Source: Planctomicrobium piriforme (GTDB taxonomy: Bacteria > Planctomycetota > Planctomycetia > Planctomycetales > Planctomycetaceae). From it: 41,551 nucleotides of DNA. Positions 25,506 through 33,095 of the stretch are shown here, piece after piece (within the stretch, counting starts at the first letter, position 1; each line of letters starts with the position of its first letter). The DNA is taken from assembly GCF_900113665.1 (NCBI RefSeq), contig NZ_FOQD01000029.1, positions 1 through 41,551 on the forward strand. The letters are read 5' to 3'. The notes beneath the pieces were generated by a model. The model was given only the letters and a program-made list of their open reading frames with translations, was not told the origin of the DNA and ran no database searches. The position numbers and the translations under genes are program-made.

Positions 25506-26705
25506 TCATCCTTCGTTGAATGCCGTGTGGGCCAATCGGCGACGCAAGAGATCTAAGGCACTTTTGCAGGCACGGCTCTTCGTGATCGCCGGGTTGCCTG
25601 ACCATTTCAGATCGATGCGAATCGCCAGCGCCGTATCGCCATACAGCGCCAGCGGGATGTCCGACAACGTGTGCCGGTCAGAGTCGACGGTAGAAGTTTC
25701 TGGTCCGACAACGAGGATCCAGTCGGCATGGGATTCTTCACGCACCCGTTGCGCGACGGCCTCGAATTCCCCTCCCAGTCGCGGCAACACGATCCCGCCT
25801 CGATAGCAGACACCTGCGCCTTGAACGTGCGCGATCCGCTGGGCAAGCAGCCCTCCGGTGGCGCATTCGATCGTGGCGAAGGTCTGCCCGGCGGCAGTCA
25901 GGTCACGGACCACGATGTGCTCGAGTTCCTCATCCTCAATGCCGAACACATACTCTCCCAGTCGTTCGCGAATGGCTGCAGCCGCCATGGCGATCTTCTC
26001 CTGGCATTCCGCCTCGGTCCGGCCTTCGGCAATGATCCGCAGCGTAATCGTCGCTTCATGGGCAGTGATGCCGATCTCGGGATCGTGCCCCCTGGCGGTG
26101 AGATCTCCCAGCATCTCTTCCGCCTGCGATTCTCCAAGACCGTAACAGTTGATGCGGGCACGTCGGATGATGAGACCGTCCCCTTGCAGTCGGGGACGCA
26201 CCTGTTCGAAGAACATCTTCTTCATTTCACTGGGGACGCCCGGCATCGCTGCAAGGACGCAGGTCTTGCCGTCAGCACGAGTCGCTTCCTGCCAGACGCC
26301 GGGCGCCGTGCCGATCGGATTGACCAGCGGAGTCGACCCGGCGGGGAACATCGCCTGAATCCGATTCCGGGCCGGCATTTCCCGTCCCCGGCTGCGAAAG
26401 AACTTCTCAATCAGATCCAGCGACGGTTGGTGCAGCACCAGCTCGACTCCGGCCATCGCGGCCATCGCTTCACGGGTGAGATCATCCAGAGTCGGCCCCA
26501 GCCCGCCGGTGATCAGTACGACATCAGCGCGGTCGCGGGCAATTCTCAGCACGTCGACATTCGCCTGCAGACTGTCGGCAACGGTCGTATGAAACACAGT
26601 CGAGATCCCGATCTCTGCCAGCTGCAGACTCAACCACTGACTATTGGTATCGAGCTTCGCCCCGGAAGTGATCTCCGTCCCAATCGCAATAATTTCCGCT
26701 TGCAT
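25506..26705 (-). CDS. cinA: CinA-family protein
   Basis: A 399-residue protein with two parts. Residues 1-170 form the MoaB-like CinA N-terminal domain: AEIIAIGTEITSGAKLDTNSQWL, TTVADSLQANVD, VLITGGLGPTLDDLTREA, PIGTAPGVW and LAAMPGVPSEMKKMF. The C-terminal domain (about 235-395) is the nicotinamide-nucleotide amidase type: TFATIECATGGLLAQRI, GVCYRGGIVLPRL and the ending with TALAIRID. In many bacteria the C-terminal domain deamidates NMN in NAD recycling; the N-terminal domain acts on ADP-ribose. The key TGG...T of the amidase is partly changed here (CATGGLLA), so activity should not be assumed. Start ATG at 26705, with GGAAGAG before it. It is divergent from trpB. Confidence 0.88.
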   Translation of the reverse strand: MQAEIIAIGTEITSGAKLDTNSQWLSLQLAEIGISTVFHTTVADSLQANVDVLRIARDRADVVLITGGLGPTLDDLTREAMAAMAGVELVLHQPSLDLIEKFFRSRGREMPARNRIQAMFPAGSTPLVNPIGTAPGVWQEATRADGKTCVLAAMPGVPSEMKKMFFEQVRPRLQGDGLIIRRARINCYGLGESQAEEMLGDLTARGHDPEIGITAHEATITLRIIAEGRTEAECQEKIAMAAAAIRERLGEYVFGIEDEELEHIVVRDLTAAGQTFATIECATGGLLAQRIAHVQGAGVCYRGGIVLPRLGGEFEAVAQRVREESHADWILVVGPETSTVDSDRHTLSDIPLALYGDTALAIRIDLKWSGNPAITKSRACKSALDLLRRRLAHTAFNEG

Positions 26706-26826
26706 CAAAACTCTTCCGTGCCAGTTTCGTGAACACACTCTCATTCCGTTGCTGCCTGATTGTAGCCGGGATGCTGTAAATGGCAGCGATCAGTGCTTCT
26801 CAGCTTCCCAGCTCTCGTCTCGCGCG

Positions 26827-26854
26827 TTGACGACCGGTCCCTGCAGGCCATAAT
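26827..26854 (+). promoter_or_regulatory. Sigma-70-type promoter of trpB
   Basis: TTGACG at 26827-26832 and CATAAT at 26849-26854 are separated by 16 bases. Transcription would start near 26861, giving a leader of about 75 bases before trpB. No trp leader peptide, attenuator hairpin pair or TrpR-type operator is seen. Confidence 0.55.
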
Positions 26855-26935
26855 CTCGCAGACCCCGAATTTCTGCTCGGCTGGCGGCGCAATGCCGCTG
26901 CCGGCCCTCCTTTGAGTGGTGTAAGGCGCTGCGGT

Positions 26936-28141
26936 ATGTCGGACGCGAATAAGAATGTCCCGGATGAATCCGGTCGATTTGGTGAATTTGGCCGCCGGTT
27001 TGTCCCGGAAACACTCATGCAGGCTCTCGATGAGCTCACCGCCGAGTATGCGCGAGCCCGTCGCGATCCCGACTTTCTCGCGCAGCTCGACCATCTGCTG
27101 AAAACGTTCGTTGGTCGTCCCAGCCCGTTGTATTTCGCCGAACGACTCACTGAATACGCGGGCGGCGCAAAGATCTACTTCAAACGGGAAGACCTGAATC
27201 ACACCGGCGCCCACAAGATCAACAACACCATCGGTCAGGCGCTGCTGACCCTGCGGATGGGCAAAAAACGGGTCATTGCCGAAACCGGGGCCGGCCAGCA
27301 CGGCGTCGCCACGGCGACGGCTTGTGCCCGTTTTGGTCTCGACTGCGTCGTCTACATGGGTGAAGAAGACATCCGTCGGCAGCGGCTCAACGTCTTTCTG
27401 ATGCGAACAATGGGCGCCGAAGTGCGATCGGTCACCTCCGGTTCACGAACTCTCCGCGACGCGATCAACGAAGCAATGCGAGACTGGATGGCGACTGTTG
27501 AGAACACGCACTACATCCTCGGCTCCGTCGTCGGCCCGCACCCCTTCCCGATGATCGTTCGCGATTTCCAGTCGGTGATCGGCAAGGAGACACGGGCTCA
27601 GTCTCTGGAAATCCTGGGACGGCTGCCTGACGAGGTGATCGCCTGCGTCGGCGGCGGTTCGAATGCGGCAGGCATGTTCTACCCGTTCGTGGAAGATTAC
27701 AGCGTGGCGCTCACAGGCGTTGAGGCCGGCGGGCGCGGCGGCAAGCCGGGTGAACACGCCAGCTCGCTGACCTACGGCGTGAAAGGGGTGCTGCACGGCA
27801 GCTACAGTTATGTGCTGCAGAACGAAGACGGTCAGACGATGGACGTCCACTCGGTCTCGGCTGGACTCGATTACCCCGGCGTCGGACCTGAGCACAGCTA
27901 CTGGAAAGATTCCGGCCGCGTTGAGTACGTCACCGCCAGCGACGACGAAGCCCTGGAGATGTACCAGAAAGTGGCCCGACTCGAAGGGATTTTGCCAGCG
28001 GTCGAGAGCAGCCATGCCATGGCCCAGGCCGTGAAGTCCGCTCGAAAACGATCCAAAGACGACGTCATCGTCGTGACCTTGTCGGGCCGCGGCGATAAAG
28101 ACGTCAATGAAGTCGCAAGAGTGCTCAAGCTGGATCTGTAG
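26936..28141 (+). CDS. trpB: Tryptophan synthase beta chain
   Basis: TrpB condenses indole with L-serine to tryptophan, using PLP. The 401-residue product starts at an ATG (26936), with TAAGGCG upstream; eight extra codons from 26912 are not needed. Motifs: FGRRFVPETLMQAL, HTGAHKINN with PLP-binding lysine K94, ETGAGQHGVATATA, the phosphate-binding GGGSNAAGMF, GVEAGGRGG, SAGLDYPGVGPEHSYW and the C-terminal VVTLSGRGDKD. Length and motifs are as in E. coli TrpB, so it should be active with a TrpA partner. That partner lies two genes downstream; the gap between trpB and ynfA carries an inverted repeat (28157-28257) that may act on the mRNA. Confidence 0.97.
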   Translation: MSDANKNVPDESGRFGEFGRRFVPETLMQALDELTAEYARARRDPDFLAQLDHLLKTFVGRPSPLYFAERLTEYAGGAKIYFKREDLNHTGAHKINNTIGQALLTLRMGKKRVIAETGAGQHGVATATACARFGLDCVVYMGEEDIRRQRLNVFLMRTMGAEVRSVTSGSRTLRDAINEAMRDWMATVENTHYILGSVVGPHPFPMIVRDFQSVIGKETRAQSLEILGRLPDEVIACVGGGSNAAGMFYPFVEDYSVALTGVEAGGRGGKPGEHASSLTYGVKGVLHGSYSYVLQNEDGQTMDVHSVSAGLDYPGVGPEHSYWKDSGRVEYVTASDDEALEMYQKVARLEGILPAVESSHAMAQAVKSARKRSKDDVIVVTLSGRGDKDVNEVARVLKLDL

Positions 28142-28156
28142 GCCTGCGAGTCGATC

Positions 28157-28257
28157 AAATTCGAAGCACGAAATTCGAAATTCGAAGCAGATATCGTTCT
28201 TTCGAACGTTCGATTTTTTGATCGTTGAATTTGTTTCGGATTTCGTGCTTCGGATTT
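28157..28257. repeat. Inverted-repeat element G, copy 1
   Basis: Arms 28157-28179 and 28235-28257 match at 21 of 23 positions in inverse orientation, with AAGCACGAA at the core. The element lies between the trpB stop and the ynfA start. A diverged copy with the same AAATCCGAAGC motif surrounds the ftsH terminator (38217-38338). Confidence 0.7.
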
Positions 28258-28272
28258 GGAATTTTCAAAACT

Positions 28273-28671
28273 ATGTCTTTGGTCAGCACGACACTGTTGT
28301 TCGTCGCGACGGCGATTGCCGAGATCGTCGGCTGTTATCTGCCGTACTTGTGGCTGCAGCAGGGGAAGTCGCCCTGGCTGTTACTGCCGGCGGCCATCAG
28401 TCTGGTGATCTTTGCCTGGCTCTTGACGCTACATCCGACCGCCGCTGGCCGCGTGTATGCCGCCTATGGCGGGGTCTATGTGACCGTGGCGCTGGTCTGG
28501 CTGTGGCTGGTCGACGGCCTGCGACCGGCGCGGACCGACTGGCTCGGTGCCGCGTTTTGCCTGACAGGCATGCTCATCATCATGTGGGGATCGCGATCTG
28601 CGATCCCGGGAATTCAATTCGAGACGCCAGGGCGTTCAGCAGGAGTTGAAGGTGTCGAATCGCATCTCTGA
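28273..28671 (+). CDS. ynfA: YnfA (UPF0060) small membrane protein
   Basis: The 132-residue product matches the YnfA family over residues 4-108: TTLLFVATAIAEIVGCYLPYLWLQQG, PWLLLPAAISLVIFAWLLTLHPTAAGRVYAAYGGVYV and DWLGAAFCLTGMLIIMWG. The fold has four membrane segments; the family resembles small multidrug resistance (SMR) transporters and some members have been linked to export of dyes. Transport of tryptophan-related compounds would be conjecture. The usual length is about 108 residues; here a 24-residue hydrophilic tail continues through a perfect hairpin (28587-28607) and overlaps the start of trpA by 20 bases. Its place between trpB and trpA is unusual. Confidence 0.9.
   Translation: MSLVSTTLLFVATAIAEIVGCYLPYLWLQQGKSPWLLLPAAISLVIFAWLLTLHPTAAGRVYAAYGGVYVTVALVWLWLVDGLRPARTDWLGAAFCLTGMLIIMWGSRSAIPGIQFETPGRSAGVEGVESHL
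28587..28607. repeat. Perfect short hairpin at the YnfA tail
   Basis: GGGATCGC, GATCT, GCGATCCC: eight pairs with a five-base loop. It marks the point where the YnfA family sequence ends and the extra tail begins. There is no T run, so it is not a terminator; it looks like a small inserted palindrome. Confidence 0.5.
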
Positions 28672-29470
28672 AACATTCGCGCGTCTGCGGTCAGAAGGCC
28701 GCATGGCTTTCATGCCGTTCATCACAGCCGCGGACCCTGATCTCGGGGCGACGCAGAACGCCATCCGTACTTTGGGTTCCGCCAGCGTCGATCTGATCGA
28801 GATCGGCTTTCCGTACAGCGACCCCATCGCCGACGGCCCGGTCATTCAGGCGTCGTATACACGCGCCCTCGAAAAGAAGGTTCAGGTTCGCCAGATCTTC
28901 GCCGCGCTGGCCGAACTCAAGGGAGAATCGCTTCCTCCCCTGGTGGCGATGGTCTCGTACGCGATCATCTTCCGCACCGGCATCGACGCGTTTCTCGAAC
29001 ACTGCGTGCAGTCGGGCATCTCCGGCCTGATTGTCCCCGACCTGCCCGGTGCGGAAGCGGAAGAACTGTTCACCAAGACCCATGCCCGAGATTTGAACCT
29101 CGTGCAGCTCATCGCCCCGACCACCCCCCGTCAACGGGTCAAACAGGTACTGCGTTGCTGCTCGGGTTTCGTCTATATCGTCGCCGTGGCCGGCACCACC
29201 GGGGAACGGGCGAACGTCGCCGACGCCCTGCTGGAGCAACTCCGCTGGTTGCGCGAAGAAACCGAACTGCCGCTGGCGGTTGGATTCGGCATCAGCCGCC
29301 CTGAGCACGTTGCCCCGCTGCGCGGACTGGCTCAGGGAGTGATCGTAGGAACAGCGGTGGTACGTTATCTCGAAAAGCTCGGAACATCCGATTCTGCAGC
29401 CACGGCCCTGCCGGAACTGAAGACGTATGCCGAGTCGATGGCGACCGCTGCCCATGCAGTGAAGTCTTAA
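28652..29470 (+). CDS. trpA: Tryptophan synthase alpha chain
   Basis: TrpA cleaves indole-3-glycerol phosphate to indole, which is passed to TrpB. The 272-residue product carries ISETFARLRSEGRMAFMPFITAADPD, LIEIGFPYSDPIADGPVIQAS with catalytic E50 and D61 (E. coli E49 and D60), GLIVPDLPG, VYIVAVAGTTGER and LPLAVGFGIS. I chose GTG at 28652 because AGGAG at 28641-28645 lies six bases before it; a TTG at 28646 would touch that site. It overlaps the ynfA end, so translation of the two is probably coupled. It is well conserved and likely active with the trpB product. Confidence 0.95.
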   Translation: MSNRISETFARLRSEGRMAFMPFITAADPDLGATQNAIRTLGSASVDLIEIGFPYSDPIADGPVIQASYTRALEKKVQVRQIFAALAELKGESLPPLVAMVSYAIIFRTGIDAFLEHCVQSGISGLIVPDLPGAEAEELFTKTHARDLNLVQLIAPTTPRQRVKQVLRCCSGFVYIVAVAGTTGERANVADALLEQLRWLREETELPLAVGFGISRPEHVAPLRGLAQGVIVGTAVVRYLEKLGTSDSAATALPELKTYAESMATAAHAVKS

Positions 29471-29539
29471 CCGCATTGCCGAGTTTGCCCGTCTGGTCGC
29501 GGTATTGGAGCCCAGTTTGGGAGCCAATCGCTGTAGAAA

Positions 29540-29576
29540 GTGCAAAACCGGTCTTTTTCGGTGTGCAAAATTTGCA
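29540..29576 (+). promoter_or_regulatory. Possible activator sites upstream of the sigma-54 promoter
   Basis: TGCAAAATTTGCA (29564-29576) is a perfect 13-base palindrome. A half copy, GTGCAAAA, lies at 29540-29547 and recurs at 29563-29570. The palindrome sits about 130-140 bases before the expected start of the sigma-54 transcript, the usual distance for an enhancer-binding protein. The response regulator at 31522 is one candidate activator in the window; nothing in the sequence proves it. Confidence 0.4.
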
Positions 29577-29679
29577 GAGATCAAAGGCCGCGGTGACTAA
29601 AGCGAGATCGCAAAAAAATCTCTCAACCTCTGTTTTTCAAGGGTTTTAGCGTCTACTGAGCCCCCTTTCTTGGCGTCAC

Positions 29680-29695
29680 TGGCACGGTCCCTGCT
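29680..29695 (+). promoter_or_regulatory. Sigma-54 (RpoN) promoter
   Basis: TGGCACGGTCCCTGCT matches the RpoN consensus: GG at 29681-29682 and GC at 29693-29694 with exactly ten bases between. Transcription would start about 12 bases after GC, near 29706. No protein-coding frame follows before the terminator at 29813. Confidence 0.65.
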
Positions 29696-29705
29696 TAGGA
29701 CATTT

Positions 29706-29855
29706 CCCGGTGATTGAGTTGGCTGGGCGAGCTAAGCCAGCCGCGAGGAGTCCGCCTGCCCCTTGAGAAAGGGCTCGATTCCTGCCGAAGTTCACATTGT
29801 GAATTCACGTTCGAAGCCCGGCTGGCCTGAGAGACCAGCCGGGCTTCTCGTGTTT
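29706..29855 (+). ncRNA. Putative sigma-54-dependent small RNA
   Basis: The span from the expected RpoN start to the T run after a strong terminator is about 150 bases. It has no ATG, and its only frame with a nearby purine site runs through the terminator without stopping. It can form several hairpins, for example TTGGCT...AAGCCAG near 29719-29740 and TTCAC/GTGAA near 29790-29803. I do not recognise it as tRNA, tmRNA, 6S RNA or a known riboswitch. The surrounding 633-base gap (29471-30103) holds no gene. Confidence 0.45.
29813..29847 (+). terminator. Strong intrinsic terminator
   Basis: GAAGCCCGGCTGG and CCAGCCGGGCTTC form a perfect 13-pair stem with a nine-base loop, followed by TCGTGTTTTTA. 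On the plus strand it would end the putative small RNA, and also any read-through from trpA. Confidence 0.8.
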
Positions 29856-29983
29856 TTACTGCCCTGCGTTGCCAGCGTCTGGTGATGTCCCTGACCAGAT
29901 TCGCAGCTCATCGACGGAACCGGACGCTAACGCGTGCCGGCTGATCGGCTTCAGACGCCGGGTCATTGCCCCCAGTTTTGTAC

Positions 29984-30016
29984 GCCCATCAGCCGCTGGG
30001 CCTGAGTCCACGGTTC
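29984..30016 (-). repeat. Dispersed intergenic element A, copy 2
   Basis: Reverse-oriented copy of the element at 3493-3525; all 27 fixed positions are identical and the six-base gap is conserved in length. It lies about 90 bases before thiG. Confidence 0.75.
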
Positions 30017-30103
30017 TTGCCCCTTCCCACCCGCAGGTTGGTCGGGGTTCTCCGGCTCCGCTACACTCAGGTTCTCCTGAACTTTTGTGAGTGACACCGC
30101 ACC

Positions 30104-30940
30104 ATGCCCGCCGTTTCGACACCTTCTGTTTCCGACAAGCCCTTTCAGCTCGGCAGTCATCTGCTCACCTCCCGGCTCATCATCGGGACCGGCAAGTACA
30201 CGACCTATGAATTGATGCGCGACTGTCTCGACGTCAGCGGGTCTGAGGTCATCACGGTGGCTGTCCGTCGCGAACGGCTCATCGACGCCCAGGGTCGGAG
30301 CATTCTCGATTTCATCGACCTGAACCGCTTTATCATCCTTCCCAACACCGCAGGCTGCTTCAATGCGGAAGATGCCGTCCGGGTCGCCCGACTGGGGCGG
30401 GAAATCCTTTCTGGTCTAAATAATCCCGGCGCCGACTGGGTGAAGCTCGAAGTGCTGGGAGACAAGAAAACACTTCTGCCCGATCCTGTCGCCACTCTCG
30501 AAGCGACCCATCAACTCGTCGCCGACGGCTTTCAAGTACTCTGTTACACCACCGACGACCCGATCACGGCCCGTCGACTGAAGGAGGCGGGCGCGACTTC
30601 AGTGATGCCGGCCGGCAGCCCGATTGGCAGCGGCCAGGGGATTCTCAATCCGAATAACCTGAAGATCTGTCTGGAATATCTGAAAGAAGGGGATCCCGAT
30701 TACCCGGTGATCATCGATGCCGGAGTGGGGACCGCAAGCGACGTGGCGGTGGCCATGGAACTGGGCTGCGACGGCGTGTTGCTGAATACCGGCATCGCCA
30801 GTGCCCGCGATCCGCTACTAATGGCCCATGCCATGCGCGACGCCTGCCGCGCCGGCCGCGCCGCGTATCGCGCCGGCCGCATCCCGAAAAAGCTCTATGC
30901 GACTGCGTCGAGCCCCGAAACCGGAGTGGTCGGGCAGTAA
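30104..30940 (+). CDS. thiG: Thiazole synthase ThiG
   Basis: ThiG forms the thiazole ring of thiamine from deoxyxylulose phosphate, dehydroglycine or glycine imine and ThiS thiocarboxylate. The 278-residue product has SRLIIGTGKYTTYELM, ITVAVRRERL, LPNTAGCFNAEDAVRVARLGRE, WVKLEVLGD with the Schiff-base lysine K114, DDPITARRLKEAGATSVMPAGSPIGSGQGI, PVIIDAGVGTASDVAVAMELGCDGVLLNT and AGRAAYRAGRI. All expected residues are present. No thiS, thiF or other thiamine gene lies in the window, and no TPP riboswitch is seen upstream. The start ATG has only a weak binding site. Confidence 0.95.
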   Translation: MPAVSTPSVSDKPFQLGSHLLTSRLIIGTGKYTTYELMRDCLDVSGSEVITVAVRRERLIDAQGRSILDFIDLNRFIILPNTAGCFNAEDAVRVARLGREILSGLNNPGADWVKLEVLGDKKTLLPDPVATLEATHQLVADGFQVLCYTTDDPITARRLKEAGATSVMPAGSPIGSGQGILNPNNLKICLEYLKEGDPDYPVIIDAGVGTASDVAVAMELGCDGVLLNTGIASARDPLLMAHAMRDACRAGRAAYRAGRIPKKLYATASSPETGVVGQ

Positions 30941-30941
30941 C

Positions 30942-31004
30942 AGTTGTCAGTGAACGATTCCGGATCGCCTCAAACTGATGACTGTCAACTGATAACTGAC
31001 AACT
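30942..31004. repeat. Inverted-repeat element B, short copy 2
   Basis: AGTTGTCAGT (30942-30951) and ACTGACAACT (30995-31004) are perfect inverse arms of element B's unit type, starting right after the thiG stop. The rest of the 581-base gap (30941-31521) contains one more palindrome (31213-31230) and no gene that I can support. Confidence 0.55.
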
Positions 31005-31212
31005 CCAGGTTCCGATCGCGCCAATTCTAACGGCTGCGACGGCCCGGAATGATGCCTTCAAGTTTCCCCGTTCACCTGAGTCATCATTCTGCGCGAAATC
31101 CTGTTGCCACGAAGCATCCGTGGCGTAGGTTTCCGTACCCTCATTGCAACACAGTTCCCGGCGAGGAGTTGTCAGCGAGAGCGGCGGCAAGTGATTGCTG
31201 ACGTTCGCGTGT

Positions 31213-31230
31213 CACCATGTGGACATGGTG
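31213..31230. promoter_or_regulatory. Perfect palindrome upstream of the response regulator
   Basis: CACCATGT, GG, ACATGGTG: eight-base arms two bases apart, about 290 bases before the regulator start. It has the shape of a dimeric operator, but its distance makes the target unclear. Confidence 0.3.
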
Positions 31231-31521
31231 TGACAGCTCCAGGTTTCCTTCTGGATGTGGAAGCCATTTTTGATGTTGGAGCAGGCTGGCGGCATTGCCG
31301 CTTCGCTGCGCGGACCCCCTTCGTCCGCACTCCGGCCAGGTTGCGCAGCCGCTTCCGGCAGTCCGCATGTGCGGTCGGTCGGGTCAGCGTCGTCATGCCT
31401 ATTCATCGTCCGAACTGAACACACAGAGATCCGGCCTTGTGCCGTACTCCGGGGATCGACGCGCACTCAATGCAGCCGTGCGTGCGTGTCCCAGCGACCG
31501 CCCCAGACCAGGAAACATTTC

Positions 31522-32919
31522 ATGTCGAATCAGGCTTCGTTACTTGTTGTCGATGACGACCGTCACATCTGTGAGGCGATGGCCGATTATCTTCGCAGTC
31601 TCGGTCACCGGACCGAAACTGCCACTACCTGCCGCGAGGCCATCGAGCGGATCAAGGACTTCAACTTCCACGTCGTGGTCTGCGACGTGAACCTGCCCGA
31701 CCAGGATGGCTTCCAGTTGCTCGAATGGGCAGTGGTCAACGCCCCGACGACAGCAGTCATTCTGCTCACCGGTTACGGGACCATTGAAAGCGCCGTCGAA
31801 GCCATTCGCCTGGGCGCGTTCGATTATCTCACCAAACCGGTGATCGACGACGAACTCAATTTCTCGATCCAGCGGGCTCTCGGGCAACGCAAGATCGTCG
31901 AAGAAAATAAATCGCTCCGCAAACAGCTCGACGACAAGTTCGGTCTCTCTAACATCATCGGCCGCGACTACAAGATGGCCAAGATGTTCGACCTGCTTGA
32001 AAGCGTGGCTGATACCCGGACCACCGTGCTGATCCTCGGTGAAAACGGAACCGGAAAAACGATTACCGCTCGTGCAATTCACCAGCTCAGCACCCGGCGC
32101 GACAAACCGTTTGTCGAAGTCGCCTGCGGAGCTTTGCCCGATACGCTGCTGGAAAGCGAACTGTTCGGGCATGTGAAGGGCTCGTTCACCGGGGCCACTC
32201 AAGACAAACCCGGCAAGTTCCTGCAGGCCAACGGCGGCACGATCTTCTTGGACGAAATTGGAACGGCATCCCAGAGCCTGCAAGTGAAACTGCTGCGTGT
32301 TTTGCAGGATCGCGAATTCGAACCGGTCGGTGGCAACACCACGCACAAGGTGGACATCCGGCTGATTTTGGCGACCAACGAAGATCTGGAAGCCCGGGTT
32401 CGATCAGGCGAGTTCCGTCAGGATCTCTTCTATCGCATCAACGTCATCTCGGTGACGCAGCCGCCGTTGCGGGAGCGTCTTGGCGACATTCCGCTGCTCG
32501 TGGCTCATTATCTCGAAGAGTTCAATTCGCAGACCGGCAAGAAGGTCCGCGAGTTCGATGATCACGCGATGCACGCCTTGCAGCGATACAACTGGCCCGG
32601 CAACGTCCGGGAACTGGTGAACGTGGTCGAACGGGCCATCGTCCTCTCGAAGTCGGACGTGGTGGGCATCGGCGATCTGCCGGAACATCTGCGTCGCGAT
32701 GAGCATGACACGGCTTACGCCGTCACTCGGCTGCTCGGTCGGGCTGGACTGAAGTCCGCACTCGCTGACCCCGAACGCCAGATCATTATCGATGCTCTCG
32801 AACAGCAGGGCTGGAACCGCCAGGAAACGGCCCGCGTGCTGGGGATCAACCGCACCACGCTCTACAAGAAAATGAAGAAGTACGACATCTCGTACGAGAA
32901 ACAGGTCCAGATGTATTGA
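31522..32919 (+). CDS. Sigma-54-dependent response regulator
   Basis: A 465-residue NtrC-type regulator that, when phosphorylated, should activate RpoN promoters. The receiver domain (1-120) has the acidic pair D11/D12, phosphoacceptor D55 (VVCDVNLPDQDG), T83 and K105. The AAA+ domain follows (about 142-375): Walker A GENGTGKT (173-180), ESELFGHVKG, the sigma-54 contact loop as GSFTGA (220-225; usually GAFTGA), Walker B GTIFLDEIG, and the sensor region DLFYRINVISVTQPPLRERLGDIPLL. The Fis-type helix-turn-helix is ETARVLGINRTTLYKKMKKY. ATG at 31522 has AGGAAA upstream; longer frames add unlike residues. No histidine kinase is adjacent, so it is an orphan here. Confidence 0.93.
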   Translation: MSNQASLLVVDDDRHICEAMADYLRSLGHRTETATTCREAIERIKDFNFHVVVCDVNLPDQDGFQLLEWAVVNAPTTAVILLTGYGTIESAVEAIRLGAFDYLTKPVIDDELNFSIQRALGQRKIVEENKSLRKQLDDKFGLSNIIGRDYKMAKMFDLLESVADTRTTVLILGENGTGKTITARAIHQLSTRRDKPFVEVACGALPDTLLESELFGHVKGSFTGATQDKPGKFLQANGGTIFLDEIGTASQSLQVKLLRVLQDREFEPVGGNTTHKVDIRLILATNEDLEARVRSGEFRQDLFYRINVISVTQPPLRERLGDIPLLVAHYLEEFNSQTGKKVREFDDHAMHALQRYNWPGNVRELVNVVERAIVLSKSDVVGIGDLPEHLRRDEHDTAYAVTRLLGRAGLKSALADPERQIIIDALEQQGWNRQETARVLGINRTTLYKKMKKYDISYEKQVQMY

Positions 32920-32957
32920 GAGTGAATCACTCTTGATTCTTCAGGGCCAAGCAAGAC

Positions 32958-32986
32958 GAGCCGGTGTCGGGAGGCGACACCGGCTC
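32958..32986 (+). terminator. Intrinsic terminator of the response regulator gene
   Basis: GAGCCGGTGTCG and CGACACCGGCTC form a perfect 12-pair stem around GGAGG, followed by GCTGCCGTTTCTG. It lies 38 bases after the stop. The stem is strong and the T run weak; it may also serve the capsid operon coming from the other side. Confidence 0.65.
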
Positions 32987-33095
32987 GCTGCCGTTTCTGA
33001 CGCCCGCCGATCATCTGTCGTGTCTTCGGCATCCTTGCCTGGGGCACTTTCAGCGATCAGCGGAACGTCAGGTCTGGATTCGCTTCGCGACTAAA

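Noticed and set aside
29738..29761. Resemblance to a cobalamin riboswitch box
   Set aside because: Only part of the AGGAG...CCTGCC pattern is present, other conserved helices are missing, and no cobalamin-related gene follows.
29770..29790. T-arm-like sequence GGCTCGATTCC suggesting a tRNA or tmRNA end
   Set aside because: The flanking bases do not form the five-pair T stem and no acceptor stem or anticodon arm can be built around it.
30010..30103. TPP riboswitch before thiG
   Set aside because: The conserved CTGAGA and ACCTGA...GGATAATGCC segments are absent.
31255..31521. N-terminal extension of the response regulator
   Set aside because: The extra 89 residues have no fold-like pattern, and the receiver domain begins right after the ATG at 31522, which has a ribosome binding site.
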